64,000 bases of DNA from Winogradskyella ouciana (lineage in GTDB: Bacteria > Bacteroidota > Bacteroidia > Flavobacteriales > Flavobacteriaceae), in assembly GCF_009709615.1 (NCBI RefSeq), contig NZ_WJYA01000003.1, forward strand, positions 186,001 through 250,000, in the 5' to 3' direction. This document shows positions 59,834 through 64,000 of this stretch, piece after piece. The position numbers and the translations under genes were made by a program. The notes beneath the pieces were generated by a model. It saw only the letters and a list, made by a program, of their open reading frames with translations. It was not told the DNA's origin and made no database searches. How positions within the stretch are numbered: position 1 is the stretch's first letter; each line of letters opens with the position of its first letter.

Positions 59834-61432
59834 TCAATCATAATAATTCTGAAGTTCAAATTCAACCCAAACAGCAGCTTTCCCATGGCTGTTTCCCAAC
59901 CGGATTGGTCCTTCGAGGGTCTTTCTGGAAGTAAATCGGAGCCACATAAAACTACCTCTTGATCCATACTCATAAAAATCATTTAAAGTAGTTATGGATG
60001 TGTCATAGTATTGAACTAAGTTTGAGTTGTCGGGAAACTTCTGAATTAGTAAGTGGTTTAGTAATTCTTTGATCTTTACTTTAATACTTCCATTAAACAA
60101 AATTTGGTGATTATTATTGGTATATTCTTTTAACCAAATAAAGAATTTGATATCATTAACCGCATCCATGGTATAGTGGGCATTATCCAATTCATAGTAT
60201 AGAGATGCGTTGGTAAAGTTTCCAATTCGAGTGTTTCCCTTTTCAACATGAATTTGATTATCCATATCACCACATACCAGTAAATCCCCACCAGGAACAG
60301 CGACATTACAATCAATGTTATTATCGTAGTGAAAAAATTGATCATAATCAGCACTACTGTCCTTGAAATAAGAAAATAATTGAAGAGCATAATCATCTGG
60401 ATTATCACCAGAATCTCTTTCATCTATACATAATAAATCAGTAACTGTTATTTTTAATATTCTTGGCTTTTCTATCTCCAGTGGTGTTAATTGAGGATTA
60501 GTTGAAACTACTAAAGGTTCATAAGGTGTATATATTCTAATACTATCTTTATCAATGGGAATTTCTGGTGTTTCATTTATAGTGGTTTGTATTTGTCCTG
60601 TATGTTGCGCTGTGGTATGACTATTAGTTTCACCACTATTAGTGCCAGTGCCTTGATTATCTACCGTCATGTTAGTGTTTTCAGTGCCTGTGGTGTTAGT
60701 GGTACTTGTGATTCCTGGTGTTTGCGTATTAGTCGCCAAAATATCACTTTCGGTATGTGGTTCACCTATATCTTCTTGGGTCTGGTTTTGTATGCTTAAG
60801 CCTGTAATAGTCACATTGGTTATACCTACTTTGGCGTCGTGTCGAGAGTCATTTATTTTTCCACCTATTGAAACCATGCTAGGTTGCATTTTAAACCTAG
60901 GGATGTTAAGCACTAAACGTTCGTCTAGATAAATTTTAAGTTTACTAGTTTTGCATTCTATCTTTACATGACGCCATACAGGCTCTAAAGTATGAAGTTC
61001 TTTAACGAAGTTTTTTGCATGTCCTGATTGAGGATGCTCCCAACTCGTTTCTAAGCCGTCTCGCTTTATGATGATGGGCTTGTAAACAATATCATCTTGT
61101 CTATATCCGTATATCCCATCCCAAAACCTAATCTCAACACGTTGGCCATAAATGGAAGAGGTAAGGCCAAAAAACATATCAAATTCAACGGTAAAATCAT
61201 CGCTAAGGTAGTTGTCGGTTTGCTCATTTATTATGGGCTTAATAATACTACCATGACTGAAATTGATGAATTTGTAACCATCCTGTTGATCTACAGTAGC
61301 CATACCAGCTACCAAGTCCCATTGGCTGGGGAATTCTCCCATGACTTCATTGGTGACATTGTCTTGGAAGGTTTGGGCAATAGACACTGCACCAAACAAC
61401 ATTGAAAAAATTATAGAAACGAGTGTTTTCAT
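59834..61432 (-). CDS. Exported protein with shared jelly-roll N-domain and a different C-domain
   Basis: The protein has a signal peptide and the same N-domain as the M43 protein (FQDNVTNEVMGEFPSQWDLVAG to DSRHDAKVG, about 21-213). A Thr/Gln/Asn-rich linker (about 215-305) follows, with NTNMTVDNQGTGTNSGETNS. The C-terminal domain (about 330-532) has LLCIDERDSGDNPDDYALQLFSYF and FMWLRFTSRKTLEGPIRLGNSHGKAAVWVEFELQNYYD; I do not recognise it. There is no protease motif or T9SS domain. Together with the M43 protein it seems to use the N-domain to dock to a common partner or glycan. Confidence 0.65.
   Translation of the reverse strand: MKTLVSIIFSMLFGAVSIAQTFQDNVTNEVMGEFPSQWDLVAGMATVDQQDGYKFINFSHGSIIKPIINEQTDNYLSDDFTVEFDMFFGLTSSIYGQRVEIRFWDGIYGYRQDDIVYKPIIIKRDGLETSWEHPQSGHAKNFVKELHTLEPVWRHVKIECKTSKLKIYLDERLVLNIPRFKMQPSMVSIGGKINDSRHDAKVGITNVTITGLSIQNQTQEDIGEPHTESDILATNTQTPGITSTTNTTGTENTNMTVDNQGTGTNSGETNSHTTAQHTGQIQTTINETPEIPIDKDSIRIYTPYEPLVVSTNPQLTPLEIEKPRILKITVTDLLCIDERDSGDNPDDYALQLFSYFKDSSADYDQFFHYDNNIDCNVAVPGGDLLVCGDMDNQIHVEKGNTRIGNFTNASLYYELDNAHYTMDAVNDIKFFIWLKEYTNNNHQILFNGSIKVKIKELLNHLLIQKFPDNSNLVQYYDTSITTLNDFYEYGSRGSFMWLRFTSRKTLEGPIRLGNSHGKAAVWVEFELQNYYD
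60808..61432 (-). repeat. Duplicated jelly-roll-coding segment, copy 2
   Basis: Partner of 59206-59830. See that entry for the identity profile. Both copies begin at an ATG and encode the same domain with only a few amino-acid changes. Confidence 0.85.
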
Positions 61433-61452
61433 GGTGTTTTGTATATCTGCTT

Positions 61453-62424
61453 TTAATTTTTATTTGTAGGATCTAGCCCCTTCTTAAGTAAATCTTGCCC
61501 GAGCATTTTCTTTTCAACAGCCTTTGGCACCTGCACATTACAATCTTCATAGAAGTATTCTATTTTGCCTTTGCCCGATCCATAGAATGGATCGCCTTCT
61601 ACAATTATGTTGATTTCAACCAGTCTGTTTTGATTGTCAAATAGCGTATAAGTGCCTTCGTAACCTTCGTCTGTAACACTAAACTTAGTACAGCCCATTT
61701 TACCTCTGCACGATTGTACAGATTCCCTATACCTACTGGCAATCATCTCATTCCTAAAATGCTCTGGTTTTAATACAAACGGAAAATCGACATGCATAAA
61801 AGGATACACAGCCAAGCCTTGTTTCTTCATCTCTTCCATACCTTCAAAAATGGCACCTTCTGGTAGTTTATATGCCGAAGCCATCATGCTTGGTGCCATC
61901 ATATCCATGCCTGGCATAGTTAAAAGTGCGGTCTTTGTGTATTGGCCTTCCGTTTCATTGTAGGACACAAAAAATCCATCACTGTCCACAAAAGCCGTTT
62001 GTGCTTCACCCGTTTGCGGATCTGTAAAATAGGATTGCATCGCTACGGCATCTGCATCGAAATAGGAGACGGCATCCGATTGTTTTTCCTTATCGTAAGA
62101 GGTTACCCTAACATCTTCTGTGTACCACGAGCGCTTGGTTTCAGTATTATTGTCAATGGCAGGGTTTTCAAATGTCATCCCATCTGGATAGGACGTTTTT
62201 GCAGTTAAGGTAGAATCTGATTTTAATTCTACCTTAGGTGGATTTACAATACCGTCAATAGCTTTTTCTGTTTTATTGCTTACGATCTCATCCGTCTTTT
62301 TTAAGAGTGTACGTTCAACAGCTTGTTCAGCTTTCTTTTTGAGCTTCTTTAACAATTGTGCTTCTGAAATTGAACCGACCAATAGACAGGATAGTAATGT
62401 TATTATGTACTTTGCTTTCATCAT
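61453..62424 (-). CDS. Exported LKK-coil protein, paralogue of the 479-aa protein
   Basis: A signal peptide (to SEAQ) precedes the coil LLKKLKKKAEQAVERTLLKKTDEIVSNKT. The rest (about 60-323) resembles Bacteroidota DUF4412-like domains, with DAVAMQSYFTDPQ and a C-terminal CRGKMGCTKFSVTDEGYEGTYTLFDNQNRLVEI. Two paired Cys (CRG-x-x-GC) are conserved with the 479-aa paralogue. Function unknown; the amphipathic N-terminal helix may bind a membrane or another coil. It is the second gene of the operon, 8 bp after the 46-aa gene. Confidence 0.65.
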   Translation of the reverse strand: MMKAKYIITLLSCLLVGSISEAQLLKKLKKKAEQAVERTLLKKTDEIVSNKTEKAIDGIVNPPKVELKSDSTLTAKTSYPDGMTFENPAIDNNTETKRSWYTEDVRVTSYDKEKQSDAVSYFDADAVAMQSYFTDPQTGEAQTAFVDSDGFFVSYNETEGQYTKTALLTMPGMDMMAPSMMASAYKLPEGAIFEGMEEMKKQGLAVYPFMHVDFPFVLKPEHFRNEMIASRYRESVQSCRGKMGCTKFSVTDEGYEGTYTLFDNQNRLVEINIIVEGDPFYGSGKGKIEYFYEDCNVQVPKAVEKKMLGQDLLKKGLDPTNKN

Positions 62425-62432
62425 TAAAAGAT

Positions 62433-62573
62433 TTATGTTTTTTTAATTTTTATAGCCTTCAGCACTTTATTACCTAATAGTAACTTAACGGTGTACTTTC
62501 CATTTTTTAAATGGTCTAAAGAGATGTAAATGTCTTTGTTAGGCACTGTGCTTTTAATGTTTTTAACATCCAT
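62433..62573 (-). CDS. Small 46-residue protein, first gene of the operon
   Basis: An ATG at 62573 opens a 46-codon frame ending with TAA at 62433-62435. The product has a beta-like pattern, DIYISLDHLKNGKYTVKLLL, with a basic tail (KVLKAIKIKKT). There is no signal peptide or membrane segment. It resembles the last strand pair of a T9SS-type domain (LKxGxYxVKL), so it may be a remnant or a small stand-alone protein. It lies 50 bp downstream of a good -7 box and 8 bp before the next gene, which favours expression. Its length kept it below most ORF cut-offs. Confidence 0.5.
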   Translation of the reverse strand: MDVKNIKSTVPNKDIYISLDHLKNGKYTVKLLLGNKVLKAIKIKKT

Positions 62574-62623
62574 AGTCTGGATAATTGCTTGTATAGGATT
62601 ACTTTCCTAGATGTTGATTTAGC

Positions 62624-62631
62624 CAAATGTA
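62624..62631 (-). promoter_or_regulatory. -7 box of the eight-gene operon
   Basis: The minus strand reads TACATTTG, an exact TAnnTTTG match, 50 bp before the start at 62573. No TTG/TTTG lies at the -33 distance (about 62650-62655); the direct repeats occupy that place, suggesting activator-dependent transcription. Confidence 0.55.
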
Positions 62632-62653
62632 CTTTAGGATTACTGTTTGCTGA

Positions 62654-62689
62654 TGCACGTATGTAACATTCTCTTGCACTTATGTAACA
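62654..62689. promoter_or_regulatory. 15-bp direct repeat at 21-bp spacing, AraC-type operator candidate
   Basis: TGCACGTATGTAACA (62654-62668) and TGCACTTATGTAACA (62675-62689) differ at one base and are exactly two helical turns (21 bp) apart. The near half ends 23 bp upstream of the -7 box, where an AraC-family activator binds in class II promoters. The rest of the gap 62574-62892 contains a weak hairpin (AACCC/GGGTT, 62802-62819) and no gene. Confidence 0.6.
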
Positions 62690-62892
62690 CAAGCTAAATC
62701 GGAAGAAAAAAAATCATTAAATTATTGTATTACAAATACTTAATACATATAAAAGATAGACGTCTAATGATTAGCGACACCCCGAATACTGAATTGTTCT
62801 TAACCCTCTCAATGGGGTTTTTGTAGTGTTTGGAAAACTAATATTATGGTGTTGGACAACTACTTCGTAGAGGTTAAAGTTATCTGAAGAAT

Positions 62893-64000
62893 CTATGCTT
62901 CTGCAATATAACTTCCCGGAGCCTTACCGTAAACCTTTTTAAAGCATCTGTTAAAATAAGATGGGGAATTAAAACCTGTTTCGTAGGCAATTTCAGCAAT
63001 ACTTCTATCAGTACGCTCTAATAGTTTCACCGCTAATTTTAAGCGTTCGTTGTTTATAAACTCTGAAGCAGAAACACCTATCATGCCCTTGATCTTTCTA
63101 TGCAACTGCATACGGCTCATAGCGAGGTGTTCGCTTAATGCTTCCACCGTAAAAGAACTGTCTGTAATATGGCTGTCTAAAATTGTTTTTAACTTGTTTA
63201 CAAACTCTTGCTCAATACTTGTTACAGCTACCTCCTTTAATTTAAAGTTCTGCCCATAGCGCTGTTGTAATTTAAGGCGTAACTCAATTAAATTCTTTAC
63301 CTGGATCAGCAATTTTTCTTTATCAAAAGGTTTGGTGATGTATGCATCTGCTCCAATCTTTAACCCTTCGATCTCATGAGCTTTATCACTCTTTGCGGTT
63401 AGTAATACAATTGGAACATGACTTGTTTTATCATCTTGCTTTAGCACATTACATAATTCAATACCATCTTTAATTGGCATCATTACATCACTGATAATAA
63501 GGTCTGGTATGTTTTGTAGGGCTTTATCAATTCCAGATTCACCATTTGTGGCTTCGATAAGTTTGTAGTGGTGTTTTAAAATAGATTTAAGATATAACCT
63601 AATGTCTTCATCGTCTTCTACTATTAGTATAAGCGGTTGGTCCTTTTGATTTTCCTTGTTTAGAGCATCTATTTCAACCTTTGCTTTGTCTATTTCTGTT
63701 GAAGTATCTCTGTCTAGTCGACCAGAAATCTCGGAAGCCTTAAAGTAAGACCGCTCTATTGGAAGTGATACCGTAAATTGAATCTCATCGGTATTTACAA
63801 TATGGGCTACAATACTACCATGGGATAATGTAACAAGCTCCCTAATTAAAGATAAACCAATGCCAGCACCGTCACTGTGTTTGTCTGCTTGGTAATAACG
63901 CTCAAACAATTTTTGTAAGTCGTCCTGATTAAGTGTTGAGCCCGAGTTAAGAACGGTTATAATCAATTGCCCTTCGTTATTTTGAGCATTAAAGCGTATG
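62893..64000 (-). CDS. Hybrid two-component regulator (kinase-receiver-AraC), C-terminal part, cut by window edge
   Basis: The frame is open to the right edge, so the start and the sensor are outside. Visible parts in order are the end of a HATPase domain (N-x-G, DGAGIGLSLIRELVTLSHG), a receiver domain (ILIVEDDEDIR, phosphoacceptor Asp in DLIISDVMMP, LLTAKSD, YITKPF) and an AraC-type double helix-turn-helix ending ERLKLAVKLLERTDRSIAEIAYETGFNSPSYFNRCFKKVYGKAPGSY. This is the HTCS layout that usually controls polysaccharide-use loci. Here it ends 320 bp before an operon with an AraC-like operator, so it is the probable regulator of that operon. Confidence 0.9.
   Translation of the reverse strand, partial: IRFNAQNNEGQLIITVLNSGSTLNQDDLQKLFERYYQADKHSDGAGIGLSLIRELVTLSHGSIVAHIVNTDEIQFTVSLPIERSYFKASEISGRLDRDTSTEIDKAKVEIDALNKENQKDQPLILIVEDDEDIRLYLKSILKHHYKLIEATNGESGIDKALQNIPDLIISDVMMPIKDGIELCNVLKQDDKTSHVPIVLLTAKSDKAHEIEGLKIGADAYITKPFDKEKLLIQVKNLIELRLKLQQRYGQNFKLKEVAVTSIEQEFVNKLKTILDSHITDSSFTVEALSEHLAMSRMQLHRKIKGMIGVSASEFINNERLKLAVKLLERTDRSIAEIAYETGFNSPSYFNRCFKKVYGKAPGSYIAEA

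Noticed and set aside
62802..62822. Hairpin AACCC/GGGTT with following Ts as terminator of the regulator
   Set aside because: The T-run is on the plus-strand side, while the regulator is transcribed on the minus strand; the stem is only 5 bp.

Overview
The window is AT-rich chromosomal DNA from a member of the Bacteroidota, almost certainly a (marine-type) Flavobacteriaceae. Supporting signs are the lack of Shine-Dalgarno sequences, Bacteroidota -7 boxes (TAnnTTTG, e.g. 1971-1978, 27646-27653) placed close to start codons, C-terminal type IX secretion (T9SS) sorting domains, many signal peptides and lipoboxes, and Bacteroidota-typical proteins (FMN glutamate-synthase-like protein, long LptF/G permease, DUF3857/transglutaminase protein, S74 tail-fibre-like surface protein, hybrid two-component regulator with AraC domain). 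The species cannot be named from the sequence. No rRNA, tRNA, CRISPR array, transposase or prophage was seen.

Layout. 1-22 kb is ordinary chromosome: a truncated PEP/pyruvate-binding-type protein at the left edge, DinB, an MFS efflux pump, a YciO/Sua5 protein, a lipoprotein esterase, a secreted aspartyl protease coupled to a triple-CBM48 protein, UvrD/PcrA helicase, M20 amidohydrolase, an AsmA-like protein, an FMN glutamate synthase, patatin and M1 peptidase, RecG, and a small stress operon (Pmp3, SDR, PfpI). 22-27.6 kb has an AtoE-type transporter, then a two-gene accessory module (DUF5343 plus Swt1-type HEPN) bracketed by inverted repeats, an M61-like protein lacking the catalytic Glu, and a TlpA-like lipoprotein. 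27.6-39.2 kb is core: pheT, a membrane protein, tpx, dgkA, a VanY-like lipoprotein, ftsK, lolA, lptF/G and a ribB with a degenerate RibA half. 39.2-46.2 kb (GH16 laminarinase with T9SS domain, DUF3857/transglutaminase protein, DegT aminotransferase) lies between the ribB 3' end and a decayed second copy of a ribBA 3' end at about 46.13-46.20 kb.

46.2-64 kb is one long minus-strand block of exported proteins. A four-gene group (52676 to 46194) encodes a repetitive S74 surface protein, an outer-surface beta protein, a T9SS protein and a lipoprotein. An eight-gene, tightly packed operon (62573 to 52811) encodes a 46-aa peptide, two paralogous LKK-coil proteins, two proteins sharing the same about 210-residue jelly-roll N-terminus (one fused to an M43 metalloprotease), two paralogous 201-aa lipoproteins and a ScyD/ScyE-type beta-propeller lipoprotein. 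Immediately upstream are a -7 box with no -33 element, a 15-bp direct repeat at 21-bp spacing typical of AraC-family operators, and the gene for a hybrid two-component regulator with an AraC domain that runs off the right edge. This regulator plus exported operon is the best candidate for an undescribed system here; the inverted-repeat-bounded HEPN pair is the second.
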